The notes: generated by a model not told the origin, from the letters alone. A stretch of 64,000 nucleotides of DNA from Prosthecobacter vanneervenii (GCF_014203095.1 NZ_JACHIG010000013.1:121450-185449), one strand, 5' to 3'. Positions 26,120-36,253 are shown, counted from the stretch's first letter. Program-made: numbers and translations.

Positions 26120-28057
26120 ATGAAATGGATTTTAGCCTGCCTGCCTGCATTGACTCTGATGGCGGAAGACGTCATCGTGGTGCCCGGTAAGTTGCATCTC
26201 GGAAAGCCGGGGCAGTTTGAATGGGAGGAGTTCAAGGACAGGGCTGTGGACGCCGAGCGGCTGGAGAAGCATTTTGAGGCCAGGGCAAATACCTCAGAGC
26301 AGACGCTGCGCATCTGGCAGCGGGATGTGAAGCTTGGCTGGCCTGTCTTTTTGAATGGCAAAAAGCTGGGGGCCTTGGTGACGGCCGAAACAGCGATGGA
26401 GAGCCTTCTCGCGATCCCGCCAGGGACTTTGCAAGATGGGAACAATCTGCTGGTGATCGAGGCGCCTACGGCTCTGGATGACATCGAGGCGGGGCCCGTG
26501 ATCATCGCGCCGAAGACGAGTGCTGAGCTGCTCAGCGGTGCTCAGGTGGAGGTTACAGTAACCGATGGACAAAGAGGAGACGAACTGCCCTGCAGGCTGA
26601 CGGTGACGCGTGCGGATGGAACCTTGCAGCCACTGAGAGCCAAGCCAGCCGGAGATGTGGCCGTGCGTGTGGGGGTAGTTTATACGAGAAATGGAAAAGC
26701 CAGACTCTCTCTGCCGCCGGGGGATTACATTCTCCATGCAGGGCGCGGCTTTGAATGGGGCGTCAGTCGTGAGGCGCTAACTCTTCAGGAAGGAGAGAGT
26801 AGAAAGGTGGCGGTCAAGCTGCGGCGCGAGGTGGATACCAAGGGCTGGATCGCGGCAGACAGCCACATTCATACGCTGACTTATAGCGGGCATGGCGATG
26901 CCAAAATCGAAGAGCGCATGCTTACCATCGCGGGGGAGGGGATTGAGCTGGCGATCTCCACGGATCACAATCATCACACAGACTATGCACCGCAGGCCGC
27001 CAGCATGGGCGTGGCAAAGAGCTTCACGCCGGTGATCGGCAATGAGGTCACCACCAAGCACGGGCATTTCAATGCCTTTCCCATCGAGCCGGGCGCACGT
27101 GTCGTGAATCACCAGCAGGAGGACTGGGCCAAGCTGCTGCCGGATATCCGGGCCACTCCTGGCGTGAAGGTGATCACGCTGAATCATCCGCGTGACCTGC
27201 ACAGCGGCTTTATCCCGTTTGGCGGCATCCAGTTCAATCCGAAGACGGGCAGGCACCGTCAGGCAGAAGCGCTGGTCGGCATTGATGCGATGGAGGTGAT
27301 CACCTCGGCCGCCATGCAGTCTGACATTCACCTGCTTTATCGCGACTGGTTTGCGCTCCTCAACTGCGGTCATCGCATTGCGGCAGTGGGTTCAAGCGAC
27401 AGCCATGACGTGAACCGCTTCATTCTCGGGCAGGGGCGCACCTATGTGGCCGCGAAGGATGCGGATCCGGCCAACCCCGATCTGGATGAAGTCTGGCGCA
27501 GCTACAAGGAAGGGCGGCTGCTGGTGAGCCTGGGACTGCTGGCTCAGCTCAGGGTGGATGACAAGTTCACCGTGGGAGATCTGGCGACAGGGCTGAAGGA
27601 GAAAGTCAAAGCAGAAGTCATCGTATCAGGGCCTGCATGGACGCAGGCGGACCACATCGAACTCTTTGCCAACGGCACTCTGATTCGTGAGCAGAAGATT
27701 GAAGACAACCACCGTGCGGGTGAAAAAGCGCGCATCGTGTGGGAACTGCCAAAGCCCGCCCATGATGTGCATCTGGTGGTGATCGCGACGGGGCCGGGTG
27801 TCACCGAGCCGTTCTGGGAGATCCCCCGGCCGTACCAGCCGAGCAGCAAGAGCTTCATTCCTCGTGTGGTAGGTTCGACGAACCCGATCTGGCTGGATGC
27901 CGACGGCGATGGGCGCTTTGAGCCTGCGGTCGAGATTGCCCGGCGGTTGATCCAGGAAAATGGCGGAGATCGTGAGAAAATTCGTGAGGCATTGAAACTT
28001 TGTGACGAGGCCGTGGCGGTCCAGGCGGAGTCTCTGATGGAAAAAAGTGACCCATGA
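26120..28057 (+). CDS. CehA/McbA-type PHP-domain metallohydrolase, secreted
   Basis: 645 residues with a signal peptide (about 1-16, cleavage near LMA-ED). A beta-rich N-terminal region (about 17-240) contains a carboxypeptidase-regulatory-like stretch (CRLTVTRADG, ARLSLPPGDYILHAGRG). The PHP-type metal centre is in residues about 245-440: ADSHIHTLTYSGHGD, STDHNHHTDY, GNEVTTKHGHFNAFP, LNHPRDLHSG and AVGSSDSHDVNR. CehA of Rhizobium hydrolyses the carbamate carbaryl, but most relatives have no known substrate. A GGAGG lies 12 bases before the ATG, a little distant. Confidence 0.88.
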   Translation: MKWILACLPALTLMAEDVIVVPGKLHLGKPGQFEWEEFKDRAVDAERLEKHFEARANTSEQTLRIWQRDVKLGWPVFLNGKKLGALVTAETAMESLLAIPPGTLQDGNNLLVIEAPTALDDIEAGPVIIAPKTSAELLSGAQVEVTVTDGQRGDELPCRLTVTRADGTLQPLRAKPAGDVAVRVGVVYTRNGKARLSLPPGDYILHAGRGFEWGVSREALTLQEGESRKVAVKLRREVDTKGWIAADSHIHTLTYSGHGDAKIEERMLTIAGEGIELAISTDHNHHTDYAPQAASMGVAKSFTPVIGNEVTTKHGHFNAFPIEPGARVVNHQQEDWAKLLPDIRATPGVKVITLNHPRDLHSGFIPFGGIQFNPKTGRHRQAEALVGIDAMEVITSAAMQSDIHLLYRDWFALLNCGHRIAAVGSSDSHDVNRFILGQGRTYVAAKDADPANPDLDEVWRSYKEGRLLVSLGLLAQLRVDDKFTVGDLATGLKEKVKAEVIVSGPAWTQADHIELFANGTLIREQKIEDNHRAGEKARIVWELPKPAHDVHLVVIATGPGVTEPFWEIPRPYQPSSKSFIPRVVGSTNPIWLDADGDGRFEPAVEIARRLIQENGGDREKIREALKLCDEAVAVQAESLMEKSDP

Positions 28058-28099
28058 TTTTTGTCCAAAGCTGCGGTAAATCTGACTTCACAATCCACC

Positions 28100-29530
28100 A
28101 TGAGCACACCCACCCCCTCCTCCGACCTCAAGCGCCGTTCCTTTCTGCGCGCCGCCTTCTCTGGTGCCCTTGTCACGCCCGGTGTCATGAACGCGGCTGA
28201 GGTGGAAAAAGCCATCGCTACATCAGAGGGTCATTTTCATGAGCAGGCGCGGGATCTGCCGCTGGTGGAGGATGCAGACGTGATCGTCTGCGGAGCCGGA
28301 CCGGCCGGTATTGCGGCAGCCATCACGGCGGCGCGAGCCGGGGCACGGGTTCGCGTCTTTGAATGGCGCGGCTGTCTCGGCGGCGTGTGGACTGCGGGAC
28401 TGCTGGGGTATCTGCTCGACTTCGACAAGCCGGGCTTTAACCAGGAGCTGCTGAAGCGGCTGGATGAGCGTGGCATGCGCCGTGGGACCAGCCACAAGAG
28501 CATCTGCTACGAGCCGGAAGGCATGAAGCTGCTGCTGGAGGAGATGTTTGTCGAGGCGGGCATCAAGTTCCAGCTTCACACCCATGTGTGTGCCGCCTAC
28601 CGAGACGGAAAGCGACTCACGACGGTGGTGACGGAGTCCAAATCGGGCCGACAGGCCTGGAAGGCGCCGGTCTTCATCGACACCACTGGAGATGGCGACC
28701 TCGGCGCTCTCGCGGGTTGCTCCTTTGAGTATGGCGAGGCAGACGCCTGCCCCTGCCAGCCCATGTCCCTCAATGCGCTGCTGGTGTGCAAGGATGTCGC
28801 GGCTTTGGAGGCGTTCATCCACAAGTCTGACCCCAGCAAGGCCGACGGTGTGGCCAAAGACGCGTTTCTGGCGGAGATCAAGCGTGCGGGACTCTTCCCC
28901 TCCTATGCCAAGCCCACGCTCTGGCAGGTGCGGGACAATCTGCTGCTGGTGATGATGAACCACCAGTATGCTGTGCCCTGTTTTGATGCGGCAAAAATCA
29001 CCGAAGCCACGGTGCAGGCCCGGGCGGAGATGAACAAGATCGTGAACGCCCTGCGCAAGCTGGGCGGCCCCTGGGAGGCCCTGCAGATTGCCGCCACGGC
29101 AGAGCAGATCGGCGTGCGCGATGGCAGACGCATTGCCGGACGCTACACCGTGACGAAGGATGATGTGGCCGCCGGTGCGCGCTATGACGATGCCGTGGTG
29201 CGCCCGACCTTCAGCGTGGACATCCACGCCCTCAGTGCCGACATGAACAAGAAGACCGCTTATCACAACGCGGGCATCAAAGTGAAGCCGTATGACATTC
29301 CGCTGAGGGCACTGATCGCAAAGGATGTGGACGGCCTGATGATGGCCGGTCGCAACATCAGCGGCGATTTCATCGCGCATGCCAGCTATCGCGTGACGGG
29401 GAACTCGGTGGCCATGGGCGAAGCAGCCGGTGTCACCGCCGCGCTGGCAGCTACCACCAAACGCCTTCCCCATGACGTGCCGTGGAGTGAGGCCGAAGCC
29501 AAGCTCAAGGCGCTGGGGCAGCGCGCCTAG
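28100..29530 (+). CDS. FAD-dependent oxidoreductase, probably Tat-exported
   Basis: 476 residues from ATG 28100, chosen over a TTG at 28061 because it places a twin-arginine signal KRRSFLRAAFSG near the N-terminus. The FAD-binding Rossmann motif is VIVCGAGPAGIAAAITAARAG with acidic end VFEW, followed by a GCLGGVWTAGLLG block typical of the FAD_oxidored (PF12831) family. A second FAD contact is DTTGDGDLGALAGC. C-terminal ALIAKDVDGLMMAGRNISGDF and GEAAGVTAALA are conserved. Substrate unknown. Its stop (TAG) abuts the stop of the convergent RNase III-like gene with no gap. Confidence 0.9.
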   Translation: MSTPTPSSDLKRRSFLRAAFSGALVTPGVMNAAEVEKAIATSEGHFHEQARDLPLVEDADVIVCGAGPAGIAAAITAARAGARVRVFEWRGCLGGVWTAGLLGYLLDFDKPGFNQELLKRLDERGMRRGTSHKSICYEPEGMKLLLEEMFVEAGIKFQLHTHVCAAYRDGKRLTTVVTESKSGRQAWKAPVFIDTTGDGDLGALAGCSFEYGEADACPCQPMSLNALLVCKDVAALEAFIHKSDPSKADGVAKDAFLAEIKRAGLFPSYAKPTLWQVRDNLLLVMMNHQYAVPCFDAAKITEATVQARAEMNKIVNALRKLGGPWEALQIAATAEQIGVRDGRRIAGRYTVTKDDVAAGARYDDAVVRPTFSVDIHALSADMNKKTAYHNAGIKVKPYDIPLRALIAKDVDGLMMAGRNISGDFIAHASYRVTGNSVAMGEAAGVTAALAATTKRLPHDVPWSEAEAKLKALGQRA

Positions 29531-29839
29531 CTACTTGCCGGTGCGTTTGCGTTTCGCTTCCTGCTTGAGAAAGAGGGGCTCCAGATTTTCGTGAACCCAG
29601 GCAAAGGCCGCTTCCAGCCCCTCACGCTGGTAGATTACACCGATGTCCGCCTCCACAGCGGTGGGGTTGCCCGTGCAGGAGAGAAACTGATTGCAGGTGA
29701 AGCGCATCTTCATCTCGGCATCCACCTTGCCCTGCTGCTTCAGGATAAAGCTGCGGACGTAAAGCTCCAGCACGGCATCGCCGATCCAGGCGTTTTCGCG
29801 CAGGCGCTGAGTGAGGTCGAGTTCTGGGAGTGATGCCAT
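29531..29839 (-). CDS. Mini-ribonuclease III-like stand-alone domain
   Basis: 102 residues. WIGDAVLELYVRSFIL matches the first catalytic helix of RNase III/Mini-III (GDAV.E.YVR). PTAVEADIGVIYQREGLEAAFAWV matches the second active-site helix; like Mini-III (MrnC) it has Thr where full-length RNase III has Asp, followed by the conserved Glu (T-A-x-E-A). It lacks a dsRNA-binding domain and is about 40 residues shorter than MrnC, missing the basic loop between the two helices. MrnC matures 23S rRNA in Bacillus; whether this version cleaves RNA is unknown. Only 44 bases separate its start from the M56 gene, so it may be in the same transcript. Confidence 0.65.
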   Translation of the reverse strand: MASLPELDLTQRLRENAWIGDAVLELYVRSFILKQQGKVDAEMKMRFTCNQFLSCTGNPTAVEADIGVIYQREGLEAAFAWVHENLEPLFLKQEAKRKRTGK

Positions 29840-29884
29840 GAGCGAATCATCCAGAGCGAGCTTTGGCTCAAGTTCAACCGTGGA

Positions 29885-32461
29885 TCACTTCGTGCCGCCA
29901 GCGAGAGCCGTGCTGTTGATCCCTTGGAAATAGGCGCTCACCCAGGAGTGCTGCTGGCGGGTAGTGGTAATTTTGAATGAGTTGTTGTCTTTGTCGAAAA
30001 CCACAGCCGATTTGGCCTCGCCTGCCGAAAGGAGCGAATCGATGTCTTTCAGGACGACATCAATGTTCATGCCCGGCTTGTTGAGGGCATAGCTTTTGAT
30101 CACCACTGCTTTGTCGTCGTGGTCACGAAAGATCCAACGGCCCTGCTCCAGACCCATGACGAGCCCGTTGGTACGGCAAAGTGCCTCCAAGACTTCAAAG
30201 GGACTGGCACGAACACTGAATGTGACCAATTTCTTGCTGGCTGTGCTGTCCTCGGACAGTGAGACGAAGTTAATTCCGGCATCCGTCGCCAGATAGCGTA
30301 GCACGTCGCCCAGGTTTGCTTTGTTGAAGTCATACTGTCGCTGACGGGCTATGCGAAGTTCCGCCGCCTGAGACTCGGCAGTGTTCATCGCTGGCTTTGC
30401 AGCTGTGCCAGAAGCCTGGCCTTTTTTTTCCGGGCTTTCGGCAGAAACTGGAGTGAGCAAATAAGATTGGCCATCGCTGCTGAGCTTGTGATGGGCCAGT
30501 GAGGCACAATAGTACAGAGCTTCGGAAACCGGGACGTTTTTGAGCGACAGGGTGATGTTTGCTTCTTGTGCAGCGCCAGGCTTGATCAGGATGTTGACTC
30601 CCTTTTTTTTAGGATCGAGTTCGCGGGACTTGATGCGAATAAACTCGCAACATTCTGTCAGGGTGGCCTCGCGAAAGGTAATATCTGGAATGACGATTTT
30701 TCCGGCCGCAGGAGCGTGGGGCACCTCTGTTGCTGTTGACCGTGCTGTGGGAAAACTCTTTGCCACGATGACGGCGTAGGGCTGGATGCTCATTTTCATG
30801 CCGGCGAGCTCGACGACATATCGCAGTGCTTCGCCCAGAGGCACATCCTTGAGGTCGAGTGTGATGTTTGCCTTGGAGGGTGAAATGTCCTGTCTGAAAA
30901 TGATGTTTACGCCCCTCTGGTTGGAAGCTTGAGTGGTGACGTCCATGTCACGACTTTTAACGCGAAGATATTCGAGCGCTTCTTCCACCGTGGCCTCTTG
31001 AAAACGGACGGTGGGAATGATGATCCTATCCAGCTTGTTTTGGATGTATTCAGTTGGCGTGGCCGTTTTGGGGGCAGAGGCATCCAGCATGTAGTTCAAA
31101 TTAAGCGCCTTGGACGCAGCCGCTTCTTCCTGGGTCCCGAAATAGATGCCGCCAAAAGGATGCCCGTCCTTGGAGTAAAAAGTGACATGCGGCAGCCCTG
31201 GCTGCGGATGGGGATGGACGAGGACGACGCTGCCCCTGCCTTTTTTGATGGCGGCTCTCTGTCGCGGGTCCACCGGAGTGGGGTCGGAGTTCTTCACGGT
31301 GATGAACAGAGAGACATACGCCTCCTCCTCGCTGGCTAGCTCGTAGTCAACCGCCACAGTGATTGACTCTGCTGTTGTCTGCACTGAGTGAATGCGGATG
31401 GAGTCGCCGGCTTTGAAGGAAGCCTGGCCGAGCGTGAAATCCCTCGCAGGCTCCGGCTTTTGCGCACGGGTGATGCCAAAGAAGGTCATGACAATAATAC
31501 ATGCGTTGATGATGGCTTTCATGAGTGGGTGTGGGTTGTGACGAACGGCGATCAACTGAATGCGCGTGCGCAGCGCAGAGCCGCGTTGAAAAATGCCGAC
31601 AAAGCCAAGGCTCAAACCGCGCGGACAAAAAGCGGTCTCGACTTTGAGCAGGGCATGGCCGTATTCCACGCGGCTGGCAGCAGGGGCGTTGTGGAGCACC
31701 TGGGCATCACAGGCGGCCTCGCGGTCAGCCCGGATTTTGAAAAATGCAATCCACAGCAGGGGATTGAACCAATGCAACGTCATCAGCACACACATGAGGG
31801 CATTGAGCTGGAGGTCGCCGCGTTTGATATGCATGAGCTCGTGCTTGAGCACCAGGCGGGTTTCGACGGGTGTGAAGTCGCGGTCAAACTCCACAGGCAG
31901 GAGCAGTGTGGGCCGCAGCAGACCGGTGACGGCAGGGCTGCTTACATTGCAGGCGACGACAAGACGTGGCACATGGCGGAGACGCATTTCGAGCGCGATC
32001 TGTGCGAGCGTGGCCACGAGTTCTTCACTGGCGGGCTGACTGGCGCGTCTTAAACGGCCAAGTGTGAGCACGAATGAGATTCCGCCCAGAATAAGTGTGC
32101 CCGCCGCAACGCTGATCCAGCTGAAGAGCATCATGCTTTGCCAATGGATGGGCTCAGGCATCGCTCTGGCTGACTCAAAGATCACTGGAGCGAGCTCCTC
32201 GGCAGGAGCCATGTCTGAAGGAATGATCTGCTCAAGTGCAGGCGTCGGTGCCTTCTGGAAGACGTATTCAATGCTCCAGCGGCTTTGCGGAAAGACTGGC
32301 ATCAGAAGCACCACCAGCACCGGAAGCCAAAGCGCATGCCGCATTCGTGCGGTGAGCTGCCGACGAAGCACTGCCTGCGCCAGCAGCACCACAAGCGTGA
32401 GAATCGATGCACGAAAACTGGTGGCGAGCAGCCAGTCGAAGATGTTGGCAAGCGTGTTCAT
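29885..32461 (-). CDS. BlaR1-like M56 metallopeptidase fused to three secretin-type (STN-like) repeats
   Basis: 858 residues. The N-terminal M56 module has membrane segments at about 17-33, 43-57 and 110-134, the Zn motif H207-E-L-M-H211 with downstream Glu in ADREAACDA (about 248), the conserved SSPAVTGLLRPTLLLP, and a last helix at about 314-333. Beyond it, where BlaR1/MecR1 carry a penicillin-binding sensor, there is instead a beta-rich region (340-460) and three similar units (about 485-568, 590-672, 708-790) with pattern F.EAT..E.LE.IR..SR, GVNI, ANITL.LK.VP..EAL, as in secretin/TonB short N-terminal domains. Expected to lie in the inner membrane with the repeats outside. Six bases after blaI. 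Confidence 0.88.
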   Translation of the reverse strand: MNTLANIFDWLLATSFRASILTLVVLLAQAVLRRQLTARMRHALWLPVLVVLLMPVFPQSRWSIEYVFQKAPTPALEQIIPSDMAPAEELAPVIFESARAMPEPIHWQSMMLFSWISVAAGTLILGGISFVLTLGRLRRASQPASEELVATLAQIALEMRLRHVPRLVVACNVSSPAVTGLLRPTLLLPVEFDRDFTPVETRLVLKHELMHIKRGDLQLNALMCVLMTLHWFNPLLWIAFFKIRADREAACDAQVLHNAPAASRVEYGHALLKVETAFCPRGLSLGFVGIFQRGSALRTRIQLIAVRHNPHPLMKAIINACIIVMTFFGITRAQKPEPARDFTLGQASFKAGDSIRIHSVQTTAESITVAVDYELASEEEAYVSLFITVKNSDPTPVDPRQRAAIKKGRGSVVLVHPHPQPGLPHVTFYSKDGHPFGGIYFGTQEEAAASKALNLNYMLDASAPKTATPTEYIQNKLDRIIIPTVRFQEATVEEALEYLRVKSRDMDVTTQASNQRGVNIIFRQDISPSKANITLDLKDVPLGEALRYVVELAGMKMSIQPYAVIVAKSFPTARSTATEVPHAPAAGKIVIPDITFREATLTECCEFIRIKSRELDPKKKGVNILIKPGAAQEANITLSLKNVPVSEALYYCASLAHHKLSSDGQSYLLTPVSAESPEKKGQASGTAAKPAMNTAESQAAELRIARQRQYDFNKANLGDVLRYLATDAGINFVSLSEDSTASKKLVTFSVRASPFEVLEALCRTNGLVMGLEQGRWIFRDHDDKAVVIKSYALNKPGMNIDVVLKDIDSLLSAGEAKSAVVFDKDNNSFKITTTRQQHSWVSAYFQGINSTALAGGTK

Positions 32462-32467
32462 GGTGGA

Positions 32468-32848
32468 TCAGGAGTTGAGAGACTGGTCGAGCAGCTTTTT
32501 GAGCTCCTTCACCTCCTCGGCGGTGAGCTTGCTGTTCTGGGCGAAGTGCACGAGCAGGGGCTTGGCCGCGCCGCCGAAGATGCGCTGCATGAAGGACTCG
32601 CTCTCGGCATGCACGCAGGCCTCGCGCTTCACGGCTGGCAGAAAGGTGCGGGTGCCGCTGGCATTTTCGGCAGTCTTGAGCGCCCCCTTTTCCACCAGCC
32701 GCGTGAGCAGGGTGCGGACGGTGTTTTCCGCCCAGTTGGTGGAGGAACGCAGGGCCTTGGTCACTTCAGATGCAGTCTTCGGGGACGACTCCCAAAGAAC
32801 CTCCATGATGGACCATTCAGATTCGGAGATGTCGGGTGCGTCTGGCAT
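32468..32848 (-). CDS. BlaI/MecI/CopY-family transcriptional repressor
   Basis: 126 residues from ATG 32848; a GTG at 32875 lies inside the operator and is unlikely. Winged-helix N-terminal domain (ISESEWSIMEVLWESSPKTASEVTKAL, NTVRTLLTRLVEKGALK) and a C-terminal dimerisation helix region with KLTAEEVKELKKLLDQ. BlaI proteins repress their own operon and are inactivated by proteolysis triggered by the partner M56 protein, which is encoded 6 bases downstream. No beta-lactamase gene adjoins, so the controlled response is probably not penicillin resistance. Two operator dyads overlap the predicted promoter upstream. Confidence 0.93.
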   Translation of the reverse strand: MPDAPDISESEWSIMEVLWESSPKTASEVTKALRSSTNWAENTVRTLLTRLVEKGALKTAENASGTRTFLPAVKREACVHAESESFMQRIFGGAAKPLLVHFAQNSKLTAEEVKELKKLLDQSLNS

Positions 32849-32868
32849 GATTAAAAGGAATAAAATGC

Positions 32869-32910
32869 ATTTCACTACATTTGTCGTGAAATGGCAACTA
32901 CAAATGTAGT
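32869..32910 (-). promoter_or_regulatory. blaI promoter with two BlaI-type operator dyads
   Basis: Operator 1 (32873-32888) is CACTACATTTGTCGTG on the plus strand, a dyad with one mismatch. Operator 2 (32897-32910) is ACTACAAATGTAGT, a perfect 6+6 dyad; centres are 23 bases apart. Both match the TACA..TGTA core of BlaI/MecI sites. On the minus strand a -35 TTGCCA (32897-32892), 17-base spacer and -10 TGAAAT (32874-32869) can be drawn, placing operator 1 in the spacer and operator 2 at the upstream edge of -35. Confidence 0.75.
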
Positions 32911-32961
32911 GACGGCGGCATTCGTATCGCTATCAAGGCCCGAATCCTGCTGCCTCGGCGG

Positions 32962-34076
<1,115 letters not shown>

Positions 34077-34110
34077 TCTAACCGAACACAGACACCCTTT
34101 AAAGCCTTCG

Positions 34111-34141
34111 ACGGGCCGGCTCACATGAGCCGGCCCGTTTT
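34111..34141 (+). terminator. Intrinsic terminator of gap
   Basis: A GC-rich inverted repeat, ACGGGCCGGCTC (34111-34122) paired with GAGCCGGCCCGT (34127-34138), with a short loop and a TTTT run to 34141. It is 35 bases after the gap stop. Confidence 0.9.
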
Positions 34142-34194
34142 GCGTTCCTGCTCATCCATTCTTTTCCCATGAACCTCTTCTGCTCTTTCCAACC

Positions 34195-35367
34195 ATGTCC
34201 CTTCTTTCACAACTGCGCCTCCTGCCCAGACCCTTCTGGGTTCTGGTAGGCGCGACTTTCGTCAACCGGTTCGGCGTCTTCGTCGTGCCGTTTCTGGCGC
34301 TCTTCATCACGCGCAATGGCCACACCACGGCGCAGGCGGGCCTCGCTGTCGCCGCATACTCGGTGGGTGGTTTTGCCGCCGCCTGGATCGGCGGCTGGAT
34401 GGCTGACCGCCTCGGGCGAAATGTCACCATGGCGGTCTCCGCTCTCGCTGGAGCGGTTTGCATGCTCGCCATGTCCCAAGCGGTGGACTGGCGCACGCTG
34501 GCGCTGCTGTCCTTCATTACCGGGGCCATCAATGAGGCCGGGAGCCCGGCCAGCGCAGCGCTCGTACAGGATCTGGTGCCGCCGGAGCACCGCGTCATCG
34601 CCTATGCCGTACAGCGCTTTGCGGTCAACCTTGCCTGGTCTCTCGGACCCGCTACAGCAGGCTTTCTGGCGGAATATTCCTTCTTCTGGCTCTTCGCCGT
34701 TGATGCCGCCACTTCGGCCTTCTTTGGCATCATTGCCTGGGTTTGCCTCCCCCGGGGCAGGCGCACAGCACGCGAGCACGCAGGCTGGGGGCATGCGTGG
34801 CAGTCCATTAAAAGCAATCACGCCTTCCTGGCCCTCTTCGCCGCGTGCATCTGTACGGCCTGGATTTTCCGGCAGACCAACACCACCTTCCCGCTGCACT
34901 TTGAGCGGAACGGCCTGCCGCTGCACGACTGCGGCCTCGTGCTGGCCCTGAACGGCGTCATGATCTGCCTGTTTGAGCTGCCTCTGGCAGTGAGCCTGCG
35001 CGCATGGCCGGTCAGGCAGGTGCTGGCACTCGGTTACGTCCTTATGGGCATCAGCTTTCTCATCTTTCTCGTCAGCGGCTCGCTCACCGCCTTTGTGTTC
35101 ATGATGGTAGTGTTCACTCTTGGCGAGATGTCCGCCTTCTCGCGGCAGCAGGCCTACTCCGCCAGTCTGGCACCAGAGGACATGAGGGGGCGCTATGTGG
35201 GCTTTCTCAGCCTTGCTTGGTGCACAGGAAATACCGCCAGCTCGGCGCTGGGAATGGCGCTCTATGATCAGCACCCCGGGCTGCTCTGGGGCATCAATGC
35301 CGCTCTTGGTCTGGCTGCGGCTCTGCTCATTCTTTCCACCCGCAAAATCTCCTCTTATGAACTCTGA
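34195..35367 (+). CDS. Major facilitator superfamily transporter
   Basis: 390 residues with about 12 predicted membrane helices. The MFS signature between TM2 and TM3 is GGWMADRLGRNVTM (the G-x-x-x-D-R-x-G-R loop). Helices VGATFVNRFGVFVVPFLALF, LAVAAYSVGGFAAAWIGG and FMMVVFTLGEMSAF are typical of drug:H+ antiporter-like (MdtG/YfcJ-like) proteins. Substrate unknown. Its last 11 bases overlap the rarD start, so both are probably expressed from one transcript. No clear ribosome-binding site is seen. Confidence 0.92.
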   Translation: MSLLSQLRLLPRPFWVLVGATFVNRFGVFVVPFLALFITRNGHTTAQAGLAVAAYSVGGFAAAWIGGWMADRLGRNVTMAVSALAGAVCMLAMSQAVDWRTLALLSFITGAINEAGSPASAALVQDLVPPEHRVIAYAVQRFAVNLAWSLGPATAGFLAEYSFFWLFAVDAATSAFFGIIAWVCLPRGRRTAREHAGWGHAWQSIKSNHAFLALFAACICTAWIFRQTNTTFPLHFERNGLPLHDCGLVLALNGVMICLFELPLAVSLRAWPVRQVLALGYVLMGISFLIFLVSGSLTAFVFMMVVFTLGEMSAFSRQQAYSASLAPEDMRGRYVGFLSLAWCTGNTASSALGMALYDQHPGLLWGINAALGLAAALLILSTRKISSYEL

Positions 35368-36247
35368 AAAAACATCCGCCAATGCGGCTTTGAGCGCCGT
35401 TCTGGCCTTTGGCCTCTGGGGGGTGTTGCCGGTGTACTGGAAGCAGCTCGGCCACCTGGGCAGTGATGTGGCGCTGGCCCAGCGTGTGGTGTGGACCTTG
35501 GCTACGGTGATGCCGCTGCTGATGCTGCGTGGCGAGTGGTCTGGCTTTCTTCGCTCTTTACGAAATGCACGGCTCCTCGGCGCCCACGCATGGTCTGCTT
35601 TTCTATTAGCCATCAATTGGGGCGTCTTTGTGTGGGCCGCCCAGCATGGTCGCATCATCGACTGCAGCCTTGGCTACTTCATCAATCCGCTGCTGAATGT
35701 GCTCATCGGCAGCCGGTTGCTCGGAGAGAGGCTGACGGGTCTGCAAAAGCTCAGCATCTTCTCCGCAGCATGCGGGGTGCTGACGCAGCTCGTGCTTGTG
35801 GGGCGTTTTCCATGGATCGGCCTGCTGCTGGCGGGGAGCTTCGCTCTTTACGGCCTGGCGCGTCGGCGTTCGCCTTTGGGCTCTTTGCCCGGGCTGGCCA
35901 TGGAGACAGTTGTCGGTGTGCCGGTGGCGCTGGTCTATCTGATCTGGGCGCAGCAGAGCAGCCTGCCCATATGGGGCACGGCCTCCGCACATGACCTGCT
36001 GCTCATCATCGGTCTCGGCATCATCACCACTATTCCGCTGCTGGGCTTTGCGCATGGCGCGCGCCAGCTGCCGTTTGCCCTGCTGGGCGTGCTGCAGTTT
36101 TTGGCACCCACCGGTCAGTTTCTGGTGGGCGCTCTCCTCTACCATGAACCGGTAGGCACAGGAACCCTGCTCTCCTTTGGCCTTATCTGGCTCGGAGTGC
36201 TGCAGTTTTGCGGCGATCTCTGGCTGCGAAAGCCCGGCAAGGCCTGA
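35357..36247 (+). CDS. rarD: RarD/EamA-family permease
   Basis: 296 residues from ATG 35357, equal to the usual RarD length; the longer frame opening at 35195 would lie wholly within the MFS gene. About 10 membrane helices; RarD family motifs are AFGLWGVLPVYWKQL, RVVWTL, INWGVFVWAAQHGRIIDCSLGYFINPLLNVLIG and LLGFAHGARQLPFALLGVLQFLAPTGQFL. A drug/metabolite transporter-type exporter; the physiological substrate of RarD is not established. Ends 6 bases before the stop of convergent ddl. Confidence 0.93.
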   Translation: MNSEKTSANAALSAVLAFGLWGVLPVYWKQLGHLGSDVALAQRVVWTLATVMPLLMLRGEWSGFLRSLRNARLLGAHAWSAFLLAINWGVFVWAAQHGRIIDCSLGYFINPLLNVLIGSRLLGERLTGLQKLSIFSAACGVLTQLVLVGRFPWIGLLLAGSFALYGLARRRSPLGSLPGLAMETVVGVPVALVYLIWAQQSSLPIWGTASAHDLLLIIGLGIITTIPLLGFAHGARQLPFALLGVLQFLAPTGQFLVGALLYHEPVGTGTLLSFGLIWLGVLQFCGDLWLRKPGKA

Positions 36248-36253
36248 GAAGCC

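Noticed and set aside
29885..32848. Beta-lactam resistance locus (blaI-blaR1)
   Set aside because: The M56 protein lacks the penicillin-binding sensor domain and no beta-lactamase gene is nearby.
34207..35658. 483-codon minus-strand open frame across the MFS and rarD genes
   Set aside because: Spans two well-supported genes and encodes a charged sequence without domains.
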